Source of the DNA: Pictodentalium vernedei
Taxonomy: Eukaryota; Mollusca; Scaphopoda; Dentaliida; Dentaliidae
Reading direction: 5' to 3'
NCBI GenBank assembly: GCA_031216915.1
Contig: CM062289.1
Coordinates: forward strand, 247,753,187 to 247,817,186
Length of the DNA stretch: 64,000 bases
Shown here: positions 1 through 10,310 of the stretch, piece by piece
How positions within the stretch are numbered: position 1 is the stretch's first letter
Layout: the number at the start of each line of letters is the position of its first letter
Notes under the pieces: generated by a model
Told to the model about the DNA's origin: nothing
Databases searched by the model: none
Seen by the model: the letters and a program-made list of their open reading frames with translations, nothing else
Translations under genes and position numbers: made by a program

Positions 1-330
1 CTGCTGGCAGCCATCTTGAATTTCAGACCGCACCCAAAAACATTAGTTCTCGTCCCAAGGTGATAACAAAGGTACCCAATCAGTTTTGTGATGATCTGTT
101 CATAAATACAGCCCCTAGCCCGAGCCGTATTGACATGTGTACTTACTGTGTATAAGTAGCACTGAATAAATCAAAGTTCATCTAATTTGCATAATTTCTG
201 CACGAGAAGAAAACCTGTATTATATGTGATGTATTCCATGTTACTAAACATTAATACAATAATTTATTCAAATCAGAACTTTCATACAGAAGTTCTATAC
301 AATGATAGTGTCAATGACAATGTAGCTTAA
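1..330. repeat. Interspersed repeat R1, fragment
   Basis: About 160 bases (141-302) match the reverse complement of 20585-20763. The part at 1-130 resembles 4440-4570 and, inverted, 20440-20545. Shared landmarks are a 'gccatcttgaatttc' stretch and 'cataaatac'. No coding capacity. It is a dispersed noncoding family present three times in this window. Confidence 0.75.
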
Positions 331-1076
331 CTTGTCTGTGTGTTGTGTTTGATGAAAAGGATAATGTTCAATGTTTATGAAAGGATTATGAAATAAGACA
401 TGAATTGTGATAATTGGGAATATGTTAATTTCTGTTTCCTGTATGCTATGTTTTTAATAAAAATAATATGAGGTGTACACTACTAAAGAGCTGAGTGGTG
501 GGTTAATATGACCTCACAGTTAATGTATGTGGCCCTCACAGTTAACGTATGTCAACGAAAGTTACCAAGTTACAGTGAAATTATTCCAAAACGAGTCATC
601 CTATCAAGTTACATTGAAATCCCTTCATAAATATGGCCTGTAGACTGTGCTAAAGGTTTCCGAGCTTCAGGCCTGTGTAGCCATGACGGTAGACCGATTG
701 CAACTAAAAGGGGATGTCCTCATCTCGACATTATACTGAGTCATCCTACTAAGTTACAATGAAATCCTTTCACAAATACAACCTGTAGTCTGTACTAAAG
801 TTTTTCGTGTTTTGGGCTCGGGAAGCCATCATGGTTGAATGATCACAACCAAAAGGGGACGTTGTCATCTGGGCATAATCTGGAGTGATCTAACGATGTT
901 ACAATGAAATCCCTTCATGTATATGACCTGTAGACTGTGCTCAAGGTTTTCGGGCTTCGGGCCCCTGAAGCCGTCATTGTTGACCAATCACGACCAAAAG
1001 AGGATGTCATCATCTAGGCATTATATGGAGTCAACCTAACAAGTTACAATGAAATCCTTCCATAAATACGACCTAT

Positions 1077-1441
1077 TTATTTATTTATTGGGGTTTAAGG
1101 TCACATACTTGTGCACAATGGCTAATCATGACCGCGGCAGTTTTACGGATGGAGGAAGCCGGAGTACCCAGAGAGAACCACCGGGCAATGACGAGCAACT
1201 GTCAGCTCCTCAACATTCTAACTCTGTTCAAGCTCCGCTCAAGCAGGATTACAGCAGTTGAAGACATGTGCACCATCGACGTGCAGTACGCCTTAGTACA
1301 TGGCATCATTGTGCCCCCATGTAGGCAACCGGGATAAAGTGCCTTGCCCAAGGACACAATGTTGGTCGTCCTGGACGGGGATCGAACTCAGGACCTCTAG
1401 CATAGAAGTCCAACAGTCTACCACTGAGCTGCCGCGCACCC
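1077..1441 (-). mobile_element. tRNA-headed SINE, copy 1
   Basis: Read on the minus strand, the head near 1441 carries a pol III A-box-like 'AGCTCAGTGG' and a B-box 'GAGTTCGATCC' (complement of about 1380-1390). A roughly 290-bp body follows, ending in an (AAATA)n-type tail at 1077-1090. The 13-bp direct repeat AAATACGACCTAT flanks the element at 1064-1076 and 1442-1454 and is the target-site duplication inside the satellite monomer. The body is shared with the 5S-headed SINE at 5010. No protein is encoded. Confidence 0.88.
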
Positions 1442-1744
1442 AAATACGACCTATAGACTATGCTAAAGATTTTTGGGTTTGGGGCTTGGGCAGCCATCAA
1501 GGCTGAATGATCATGACCAAAAGGGGACATTCTCATCTAGACATTATTTGGAGTCATCCTACCAAGTTACAATGAAATCCCTTCATAAATATGACCTGTA
1601 GACCTTGCTAAAGGTTTTCGGGCTTCAGGCCCCTGTAGCCGTCACAGTTGACCAATCATGACCAAAAGAGGATGTCATCATCTAGGCATTATATGGAGTC
1701 AACCTAACAAGTTACAATGAAATCCTTCCATAAATATGACCTAT

Positions 1745-2121
1745 TTATTTATTTATTTATTTATTTATTGGGGTTTAAGGTCACATTCTTTTGCACAATG
1801 GCTAATCATGACCATGACAGTTTTACGGGTGGAGAAAGCTGGAGTACCCGGAGAGAACCACCGGGCAATGACGAGCAACTGTCAGCTTCTCAACATTCTA
1901 ACTCTGTTGAAGCTCCGCTCAAGCAGGGTTACAGCAGTTGAAGACATGTGCACCATCGACGTGCAGTACGCCTTAGTACACAGCATCATTGTGCCCCCAT
2001 GTTGGCAACCGGGATAAAATGCCTTGCCCAAGGACACAACGTGGGTTGTCCCGGACGGGGATCGAACTCGGGACCTCTAGCATAGAAGTCAAACAGTCTA
2101 CCACTGAGCCGCCGCACTCCC
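1745..2121 (-). mobile_element. tRNA-headed SINE, copy 2 (duplicated with its monomer)
   Basis: Nearly identical to the SINE at 1077-1441, with the same insertion position in the monomer. The flanking repeats are AAATATGACCTAT at 1732-1744 and AAATACGACCTAT at 2122-2134. The tail has a longer (TTTA)n run. The left flanks of the two copies lie exactly 668 bp apart, so this copy arose by amplification of the host array and not by a second transposition. Confidence 0.87.
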
Positions 2122-4250
2122 AAATACGACCTATAGACTATGCTAAAGATTTTTGGGTTTGGGGCTTGGACAGCCATCAAGGCTGAATGATCGCGACCAA
2201 AAGGGGACATTCTCATCTAGACATTATTTGGAGTCATCCTACCAAGTTACAATGAAATCCCTTCATAAATATGACCTGTAGACCATGCTAAAGGTTTTCG
2301 GGCTTCAGGCTCCTGTAGCCGTCACAGTTGCCCAATTGCATCCAAAAGGGGACGTTCTCATCTAGACATTATACGAAGTCAACCTGCCAAGTTACAATGA
2401 AAGCCCTTCATAAATATGACCTGTAGACTGTGCTCAAGGTTTTTGTGCTTCGGGCAGCTGTAGCCATCACAGTTGACCAATCACGACCAAAAAGGGATGT
2501 CATCATCTAGGCATTATGCATTATATGGAGTCAGCCTAACAAGTTACAATGAAATCCTTTCATAAATACGACCTATAGACTATACTAAAGGTTTTTGGGC
2601 TCGGGCAGCCATCAAGGCTGAATGATCGTGACCAAAAGAGGGCGTTCTCATCTAGTCATTATTTGGAGTCATCCTACCAAGTTACAATGAAATCCCTTCA
2701 TAAATATGACATATAGACTGTGTTAAAGGTTTTTGGGCTTTGGGCCCCTGTAGCTGTCACAGCTGCCCAATCACGTCCAAAAGAAGACGTTCTCATCAAG
2801 ACATTAGATGAAATCAAACTTTGTACAAAGTTACAATGAAATCCCTTCATAAATATGACCTGTAGACTGTGCTAAAGGTTTTCAGGCTTTGGGCTCGGGC
2901 AGCCATCATGGTTGAATGATCGCAACCAAAAGGGGACATTCTCATTTGGGCATCATCTGGAGTGATCCTATGAAGTTACAATGAAATCCCTTCATAAATA
3001 TGACCTGTAGATTGTGCTCAAGGTTTTTGGGCTTTGGGCACCTGTAGCTGTCACAGTTGCCCAATCATGACCAAAAGGGGATGTCATCATCTAGGCATTA
3101 TATGGAGTCAACCTAACAAGTTACAATGAAATCCTTCCATAAATACGACCTATAGACTATGAAGGTTTTTGGGCTCGGGCAGCCATCAGGGCTGAATGAT
3201 CGCAACCAAAAGGGGATGTTCTCATCTAGACATTATTTGGAGTCATCCTACCAAGGTACAATTAAATCCCTTCATAAATATGACCTGTAGACTGTACTAA
3301 AGGTTTTCGGGCTTTGGGCCCCTGTATCTGTCACAGCTGCCCAATCATGTCCAAAAGGGGATGTTCTCATCTAGACATTATATGATGTCAACCTACCAGG
3401 TTATAATGAAATCCCTTCATAACTATGACCTGAAGACTGTGCTAAAGGTTTTCGGGCTTCGGGCTCGGGCAGCCATCATGGTTGAATGATCACAACCAAA
3501 AGGGGACATTCCCATCTGGGCATCTTCTGGAGTGATCCTACAAAGTTACAATGAAATCCCTTCATAAATATGACCTGTAGACTGTGCTCAAGGTTTTTTG
3601 GGCTTCGGGCAGCTGTAGCCATCACAGTTGACCAATCACGACCAAAAAGGGATGTCATCATCTAGGCATTATATGGAGTCAACCTAACAAGTTACAATGA
3701 AATCCTTTCATGAATATGGCCTATAGACTATACTAAAGGTTTTTGGGGCTCGGGCAGCCATCAAGTCTGATTGATCGCGACCAAAAGGGGACTTTCTCAT
3801 CTAGTCATTATTTGGAGTCATCCTACCAAGTTACAATGAAATCCCTTCATAAATATGACCTGTAGACTGTGTTACAGGTTTTCGGACTTCGGGCCCCTGT
3901 AGCCGTCACAGTTGCCCAATCACGTCCAAAAGAGGACGTTCTCATCTAGACATTATATGAAATCAACCTACAAAGTTACAATGAAATCCATCATAAATAT
4001 GACCTGTAGACTGTGCTAAAGGTTTTCGGGCTTCGAGCTCGGCCAGCCATCAGGGTTGAATGATCGCAACCAAAAGGGGACATTCTCATCTGGGCATCAT
4101 CTGGAGTGATCCTACCAAGTAACAATGAAATCCCTTCATAAATACGACCTGTAGACTGTGCTAATGGTTTTCAGGTTTTGGGCTCGGACAGCCATACCGA
4201 TCACGACCAAAAGAGGACGTTCTCATCTAGACTTTACCCTAAACCTGCAT

Positions 4251-4428
4251 ATGAAATTTCGTGACAATCAGACAAGTACTTCGGGGTGTAGCCTGTGCTA
4301 AAGGAAAATGTGAACAGACTCACAGATTCACAGACTGACAGACTAACAGACTCACAGACTAACAGACTTCCGCACGCGTGATGGCAATAGCTTATCTTCA
4401 CTTTGCCTAGTTAAGCTAAAAAACTGAT
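4251..4428 (-). repeat. Hairpin head of minus-strand satellite element
   Basis: On the minus strand this begins TTTTTTAGCTTAACTAGG, contains the inverted pair AGCTTA/TAAGCT and a CACGCGTG palindrome, then runs into a (GTCTGTTA/GTCTGTGA)n stretch (4312-4372) before the tandem array. This is the same hairpin, GTCTG-rich spacer and tandem-core order seen at 21767, 47548 and 53245. Confidence 0.65.
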
Positions 4429-4435
4429 TGCACTA

Positions 4436-4668
4436 ATTTCGGTTCAAAATGGCTTCTGGTGGCCATCTTGAATTTCGAACCGCACCTAAAAACACTCGTT
4501 CTCGTCTCACGATGATAACAAAGCTACCCAAAAAGTTTCATAAAGATCGATTCATAAATACGGCCTCTAGCCCGAGCCATATTGAATTGTTGATGGACGG
4601 ACAGATGGACAACGGATGACAGGCCATGGCATAACCTCAAATTTGACAATGTCAAGGTGAGCTAAAAA
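4436..4668 (-). repeat. R1-related repeat fragment with hairpin head
   Basis: Read on the minus strand, a TTTTTAGCTCACC start at 4668 is followed by the inverted pair TTGACA/TGTCAA and a 'GTCCATCTGTCCGTCC' spacer. The interior (4440-4570) matches 1-130 and the complement of 20440-20545. It is a truncated noncoding element. Confidence 0.65.
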
Positions 4669-5009
4669 TGTGTGGAAGAAATTCACACTACACAGGTATC
4701 ATTCCCCCATGATGCCCTATCACAACACCAAATAATCAAATCGGAGTAGCAGTGGCTGAGATAAAAGGGAAAATGTTGGTACAGACAGAGATCTCCACTA
4801 GATGTTCCTTCAACTTTTCAGATCGGGGGCATAATAATGTTGGATTAAAGAAATGGACATGGATAATTTTTTTTATCCACCAAAGTGTGTGTATGGGGCA
4901 GAAAAAAATACATGATTTGAAAAAGTATGTCTGTTTGTGGTGGGGGAGGGGGTATTTGCCACCCTCTTTCCACCCATTACTTGTTTCGCTCCACCACTGG
5001 GAAGATACT
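4669..5009. other. Unassigned noncoding stretch
   Basis: Open frames exist on both strands (4736-5044 minus, 4752-5033 plus), but they mirror each other, have low-complexity composition and match no family I recognise. I see no gene. Confidence 0.5.
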
Positions 5010-5395
5010 GGGGGCACGGTGGCATTGCGGTAACCGGTTCTCATCAGACCACCTAAGTTAAGCGATGTCGAGCCTGGTTAATCATTGGATGGGTGACCAT
5101 CTGAGTGATCAATTCAGACTCCCACACTGTGTCCTTGGGCAAGGCACTTAACCCCGATTGTTCACATGGGGGCACGATGATGCCATTTACTAAGGCATAC
5201 TGCACGTCGATGGTAGGCATGTCTTCAACCAATCTAACCCTGCCTGTGCTGTAGTGTGGAGTTACAACATTGGGGAGCTGGCAGCTGTTTCTCGTTGCTC
5301 GGTGGTTCTCTCCAGGTACTTCGGCTACCTCCACCCATAAAACTGTCACGGTCGTGATAAGCCATTGTGCATAAGTTTGTGACCTTAACTCTTTA
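5010..5395 (+). mobile_element. 5S rRNA-headed SINE
   Basis: The first 95 bases resemble 5S rRNA. 'taagttaagcgatgtcgagc' followed by 'ctggttaatcattggatggg' and 'tgacca' corresponds to the AAGCTAAGCAGGGTCGGGCCTGGTTAGTACTTGGATGGG part of metazoan 5S rRNA, which spans the internal pol III promoter. From about 5105 onward the body (tgtgtccttgggcaaggc, 'gcatactgcacgtcgatggt', 'gttctctccaggtact') is homologous to the complement of the tRNA-headed SINEs at 1077 and 1745. This copy has lost its A/T tail or ends at 'gtttgtgacctta'. It is a SINE3-like head on a shared body. Confidence 0.85.
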
Positions 5396-6570
5396 CCTGA
5401 CGTAACAAACAAAACCAGGCAGCGCTGTTCTAAAAAAATCGTCAATTCATTTTCATTATTTTTCATTTTTTGTCTCTAAAACATAGGTTATGAACCCCTC
5501 ATTGGAGCGATGTCATCGTGCTCATTCCAATGAGGGGTCATAACCTATATAAATGGGAAGACACTATCCACACAGGTGGACTAGATAGTTCATCAGAATT
5601 TCAATCTGCAGGTCAAGTCATCCTGTAAATTATTTGTAGTTAAGCCTTGGCTGCTTAAATAGGTAGCCAGAACCCTCTCCTGTTTGATATAAAACTTGAA
5701 TGAAGAAGCTTACCCATTCAGAATTAACACAAGATTTAACTACTTTTCATTTAAAATATTTGGGGTCATTGGCTAAATCAGACCAAGCAACCAGGGTCAT
5801 TGCAATTGACATGGCTGCTGTGGAGTGTAATTCATGAAGAATCATTTCCAACGGTCATCACAATCAATAAGCTTAGAAAAAGCTGACAGGTAAGAATTTC
5901 TTCCCACCAATGACAAATTTCAAAAGTCATGAGCAAGCACATTTCCATGCTTGTAACACTTCCATTATGGTGTTTTGTTTTTATTTTCTCTTCATTTTGT
6001 ATTGTATATTTTATCCCTTCAGAATGTTCAGCTTATTTTTTTTAAGAAATACGAAAGTGTATGCAATTAATTAACTGGTACAAACAAAAGTACTTTCTCT
6101 TTTCGATTTATTGAATTTTAATGTAATAAATGAACAAAAAACTCCTATTTTGAGAGAAGTAGTGTTGTGTCATGCAATTTTCTAGTTTGTTACCTCCCTT
6201 GATAATATGCCCAGTGCTTCTCAGCTGTAATTTTCTGGGCCAAACTTCCGAGATCTACAACTGTAAATGCATGGGAATACTGGACTCCAGCTATGATTAT
6301 ATTTTTACAGGCCTTTAATTCATTTATATTCAGCATACTGTTTGGCCCTAATTTGGGCACATTAAATTTCTAGAGTACAGTTTTATCCGTTTTTCAAACA
6401 ATTGCTCAAACAGATGTAAAAGTTAGAAGCCATAAATAACACCAGGTTTAACCCTCTACAAATTGATGTCAAAATACTGAAATTGCAATTTTTTCCCTTG
6501 GTGCAACTAGGAACTTAACCCCTTCGATCTTTTTTGACAGTAGCCAGGATTCTATAATGGACAGTTTGGG
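5396..6570. other. Unassigned AT-rich stretch with one strong hairpin
   Basis: I see no gene here. The only clear structure is the inverted repeat at 5483-5548. The rest is AT-rich with short open frames only and ends in a G-run near 6570-6594. Confidence 0.5.
5483..5548. repeat. Long inverted repeat (hairpin)
   Basis: The left arm ATAGGTTATGAACCCCTCAT plus TGGA (5483-5506) pairs with the right arm TCCAATGAGGGGTCATAACC plus TAT (5526-5548). The arms are about 23 bp with one unpaired base, around a loop of about 19 bp. No coding context. It could be the terminal part of a MITE or a palindromic insertion. Confidence 0.8.
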
Positions 6571-6640
6571 GGGAGAGGGGGGGGGGGGGGGGGGTATTTG
6601 GAAAACTGTTGTCGGGGATGCCTTCCCTAGTCCTCACCAA

Positions 6641-7130
6641 GACACTCCAGTCTCTACTCCCTCTTCCCTGAAGGGGGAAGAGGGGGTAAAGACCAGAGGG
6701 TCATAGTTATGAAAATTATGCAAAATTCAGCGCTCAAGGAGCAAATCTGAGTCATTTGTGGCCTGTGTAGTCCTATTTTGTAGACCATTCTTGTGCTCAA
6801 CAGTACAAGTCAAAATAAGTTGCAGGATAACCACTACAACACTGAGAGCTTTCCAGAATATGATGTCAGATTCTGATCTTATCAGTGCACAAGCAGCAGT
6901 ATACATAGTTTATTGTGGTTATGTTACAACTTATTTTGACTTGTACTAGAGCCCTCCAGTCTCTACTCCCTCCCCCCTCTTCCCTGAAGGAGGTAGAGGA
7001 GGGGGCTAAAGACCAGAGGGTCCTAGTACCAGGCCCCCACCCCCAGAAAATTATGCAAACTTCAGTGCTCAAAGAGGAAATCTGAAGCATTTGTGGCCTG
7101 TGCAGCTTTATTTTGTAGACCATTCTTGTG
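6641..7130. repeat. Direct duplication of about 165 bp flanking a MITE
   Basis: The segment 6641-6800 ('ccagtctctactccctc', 'gaccagagggtc', 'ttatgcaaa', 'cattcttgtgct') repeats at 6953-7130 with scattered differences. The MITE at 6802-6947 lies between the copies. No coding potential. Confidence 0.75.
6802..6947. mobile_element. 146-bp MITE-like element
   Basis: Terminal inverted repeats begin AGTACAAGTCAAAATAAGTT at the left end, and the complement of the right end reads the same 20 bases before diverging. The interior has no open frame of note. The size and perfect TIRs fit a nonautonomous DNA transposon; I cannot assign the superfamily because no target duplication is obvious. Confidence 0.75.
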
Positions 7131-7176
7131 CTGTATGTTATGTCAAAGTTGTATTGGGCCAATGTCTTTTTAAGGG

Positions 7177-7212
7177 GGGGGGGGGCATTTTAGCCCCCCC
7201 CCCCCCCCCCAT
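7177..7212. repeat. Paired G-run and C-run
   Basis: A run of about 13 G (interrupted by 'cattttag') is followed by a run of about 18 C. This is low complexity, could fold back on itself, and is prone to assembly length error. Confidence 0.8.
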
Positions 7213-7401
7213 TCAGTCCCGGTAATTCATCCTTGTTTTCTTGGCACAAAAATTCCTGTGGAAAACTGGTGCTTCTACGGTAATTGCTGTGCAGCCTGTT
7301 TCATGTGTGAAAATCATCAGGGGGCAGGGCATAGTCTCAATTGTCATGTATATGTAGTATATGGTGAAATGAAAACTTTCAAGTAACTATAACATGTGAA
7401 A

Positions 7402-7461
7402 GGGGGCGCGGTGGCGTTGCGGTAACCAGTTCTCGTCAGATCACCGATGTTAAGCAACATA
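7402..7461 (+). mobile_element. Fragment of 5S rRNA-like SINE head
   Basis: 'gcggtggcgttgcggtaacc' and 'tcgtcagatcaccgatgtta' match the first 60 bases of the SINE at 5010 and the first half of 5S rRNA. The sequence then breaks directly into the left terminal repeat of DIRS-A. No SINE body follows. Confidence 0.75.
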
Positions 7462-8127
7462 CCTGGCCCTCCATACATTTACTCTCCGCGCATACGCAGG
7501 CGTCAGGAAGTGACCGGAATTGGCACCAACATCATTCTTTGTTTGGCCTTAAAGTCAGAAACAATGAACTGACATCTGTGCTTTAAAATCACCTTTTTTC
7601 AGGATGCCAGACACAAATCAATGCAAGAATTGGTGGATACAAGGCTGTTATTGGATGAAGGAAGTGTTCAATGGTGGTTTTGGACGTTCAGGGCTGTAAC
7701 TTTATAATATTTATAAAATTATTTTATGTTTCCCAATTTCGGGACATATGCCTGACGTCATCATTTTTGATAATGATTATTCCACTGTTTGTTAAGTATT
7801 CCTTCCCTATCCTTCCATGAACCCTTCCTGTTAAACTCTTAAGCTTTTTGACTATTTTTTTATTGAAATTTTTTATTAAATTTCTTAGGAGTTTAACATA
7901 TATTACACAATTTTATTCTGTTTTTCCCCAGGGTTAGGTCCTCACCCTAATGGTGTTAGGTCGTTTAGTCTTGCATCTTCTATCTGATGTATCGTTTTTT
8001 CCTTCATATGAAGACCTAGCTTTGCATCTGATAGCATTTTAATTGGTTCTGACTTTGGGCCTTTTTTGTGTGCCTGATGTCTTGTTTACATTGACGTTGT
8101 TTACATTGTCAACGTCCTCATAAAAAG
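7462..8127 (+). mobile_element. DIRS-A: truncated left ITR and 5' leader
   Basis: 7462-7545 is complementary to the right ITR of DIRS-A near 18150-18245 (shared 'catacatttactctccgcgc', 'gtcaggaagtgaccgg'). The outer left end is missing, replaced by the SINE-head fragment. 7546-8127 is homologous to the leader of DIRS-C (39400-39980): 'atgaactgacatctgtgctt', 'gatgccagacacaaatca', 'ttcagggctgtaacttta', ending in 'cattgtcaacgtcctcat'. The leader is cut by a hairpin-headed element at 8128. Confidence 0.85.
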
Positions 8128-9350
8128 GTAGTGTTTAGTCGAGTTGTGACGAAGTCAAACTCGACTTATAGTTTGATAAATGGTAGACGGGCATTTGGGC
8201 AGGCATAAACAATTGGTTTCCGGATGATAACTTGATAATAGTTCGGCTGACGTTCATGAAACTTCATAGGTAAGTTGGCCTCGGTGAGAGGAAGAACCCT
8301 ATTTATTTTGGACTCACCAGGTCAATGGTGAAGGTCACAGTGACCTTGAACATACTAAATCATAAACAATTGGTTTCCGATGTTAACTTGACTATGTTTG
8401 AAACCACATTCATGAAACTTCATATGTAGGTTGGCCTTTGTGAGAGGAAGAACCCAATATATTTTGGACTCGCTAGGTCAAAGGTCAAGGTCACAGTGGC
8501 TCTGAACATAGTAAATCAAAACACTTGGTTTCCGGATGATAACTTGATAATGGTTTGACCCATGTTCATGAAACTTCATAGATAGGTTGGCATCAGTGAG
8601 AGGAAGAAGCATATATTTTGGACGTGCTAGGTGAAAGGTCAAGGTCACAGTGGCCTTCAACATAGTCAATCTGTAAACAATTGGTTTCCGGACAATAACT
8701 TGATAATGGTTTGACCCACATTCATGAAACTTCATATGTAGGTTGGTATTAGTGAGAGGAAGAACCCTATTTATTTTGGGTCAAAGGTCAAGGTCACAGT
8801 GACCTTGAACATAGTAAATCAAACAATTGTTTCCGGATGGTAACTTGACTATGGTTCAACCCACATTTATGAAAATTCATATGTAGGGTGGCCTTCTTGA
8901 GAGGAAGAACCTTATGTATTTTGGACTCGCTAGGTGAAAGGTCAAGGTCACAGTGACCTTCAACATAGTAAATCGTAAACAATTGGTTTCCAGATGATAA
9001 CTTGATAATGGTGTGACCCATATTCGTGAAACTTCATAGGTAGGTTGGCCTAGGTGAGTGGAAGACCCCTATTTATTTTGGTCTCGCTAGGTCAAAGGTC
9101 AAGGTCACAGTGACCTTGAACATAATAATTCGTAAACAATTGGTTTCCGGATAACTTGATTATGGTCCACCCACGTTCATGAAACTTCATAGGTAGGTTG
9201 GCATTGGTGCAAGAAAGAGCCCTAATTATTTTGGAATCACTAGGTCAAAGGTCAGGGTCACATTGACCTGTCACATAGTAAATTGTAAACAACTGGTTTC
9301 CTGACAATAAGTTGATAATGATTAAACCCACTTTTGTGCTGTCACAACTT
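8128..9350 (+). repeat. Hairpin-headed tandem repeat element, monomer about 156 bp
   Basis: The head at 8137-8166 folds AGTCGAGTT against AACTCGACT (9-bp perfect stem). About eight monomers follow, marked by 'aacaattggtttccg' (near 8208, 8366, 8677, 8822, 8977, 9135, 9289), 'catgaaacttcata' and 'ggtcaaggtcacagt'. It is inserted in the DIRS-A leader. No gene. Confidence 0.82.
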
Positions 9351-10310
9351 GACATTGGTTCAGTGATCCTATCGGAATTTTTAGCTCATCTACTTCTGAA
9401 AGAAGTGGTGAGTTATTGTCATGACCTCGGGCGTCGATGTCGGCGTCCGGCGCATCCAATATTGTAAGATTTAATGTTAAGGTTAATTTCTCAAGATCAG
9501 TGGGCTTAGGCCTTTGATATTGCATATGTAGGTTGTAGGGGACTATCAGAACAATATTTAACCCTGATACTACGACTTTTTTCCAAATTTTACCTAAAAT
9601 GTTCTGCCAAATCTTGTAAGAATTTGTGTTTAGGTGTTGTAAGAATTTGCGTTAAAGTCAGCTTTTGTGCAGACTGTGCTGCTTTAACTTCTCATTACTG
9701 TTGATTTTCATATTTCAATAACAACTGTAGGTATTAACCCTTCGGTATGCAGAAATTTAATGAAAATTTTCTTTTTTTTCACTCAAAATTTTCATGTTTT
9801 TCTCGGACTTAGTAAATTTTAAGTTGTAAAACTTTGTAAACTTTGTGTTTAGGTGAGTTGTGTTTCTATGTGTCTTTCCAAGCGATTAATATTCGGCACT
9901 TGGGTTACTGAACTCCATTGCAGTAATATTTAACCCTCGTTACATGCATATTTGAGGAATTTGAGCCTGATTTTCTGCCAAAACTTGTAAGAATTTGTGT
10001 CATCTTATGTGCACATTGTGGTGCCTTCACTTATCATTACTCTTTATTTTTGTCTTTTCAAAAACTACTTTAGGTATTAACCCTACTGTAAGCAGAAATA
10101 TAACTGATTTTTTTTTTTTTTTATATCCAATGATTCTATGTTGAATTGATATATAATAAATGCAGAAATATAGACTTTCCAAAGCCATCACATAAACCAC
10201 ATTAATCATTTGATGCCTAGTTAATGATTTATATTAACTAAATATTAGGCATGTTACATTGGAATGACATTATCAAGCGCGAATGTAGGTGAGCGTTGGG
10301 ATGTAACATC
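9351..10310 (+). repeat. Second hairpin head and a 372-bp direct repeat pair
   Basis: 9379-9413 ('agctcatctacttct' against 'agaagtggtgag') forms an imperfect hairpin followed by a G/C-rich 'gtcgatgtcggcgtccgg' spacer. Two diverged copies of one unit follow at about 9540-9755 and 9920-10100 (shared 'aatatttaaccct', 'cttgtaagaatttgtgt', 'taggtattaaccct'), offset 372 bp. No gene. This is probably another nonautonomous element in the DIRS-A leader. Confidence 0.65.

Larger units (their letters stand above)
535..4250. repeat. Satellite-like tandem array, monomer about 145 bp
   Basis: The landmark 'agttacaatgaaatcc' recurs at roughly 742, 897, 1041, 1565, 1709, 2247, 2390, 2538, 2688, 2826, 2975, 3118, 3248, 3544, 3690, 3827, 3974 and 4117. 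Spacing is about 130-155 bp except where a SINE sits. Monomers fall into subtypes that alternate: one contains 'agccatca..gttgaatgatc', the other 'ctgtagccgtcacagttg'. This points to a higher-order pattern. Short open frames inside the array are shadows and code for nothing recognisable. The right edge joins a minus-strand hairpin head, so the array is probably the body of a Helentron-like element read leftward. Confidence 0.88.

Noticed and set aside
1378-1432. A tRNA gene on the minus strand
   Set aside because: A- and B-box-like motifs are present, but the molecule lacks a proper acceptor stem and continues into the SINE body.
1049-2216. Short open frames on both strands in the first array
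   Set aside because: They are translations of satellite monomers and SINE sequence, with mirror frames on the other strand and no protein family signal.
5060-5110. A functional 5S rRNA gene
   Set aside because: Only part of the 5S sequence is present, diverged, and continuous with a SINE body; no tandem 5S cluster.
5053-5466. 137-codon minus-strand open frame
   Set aside because: It is the complement of the 5S-headed SINE body; the same frame is broken in other SINE copies.
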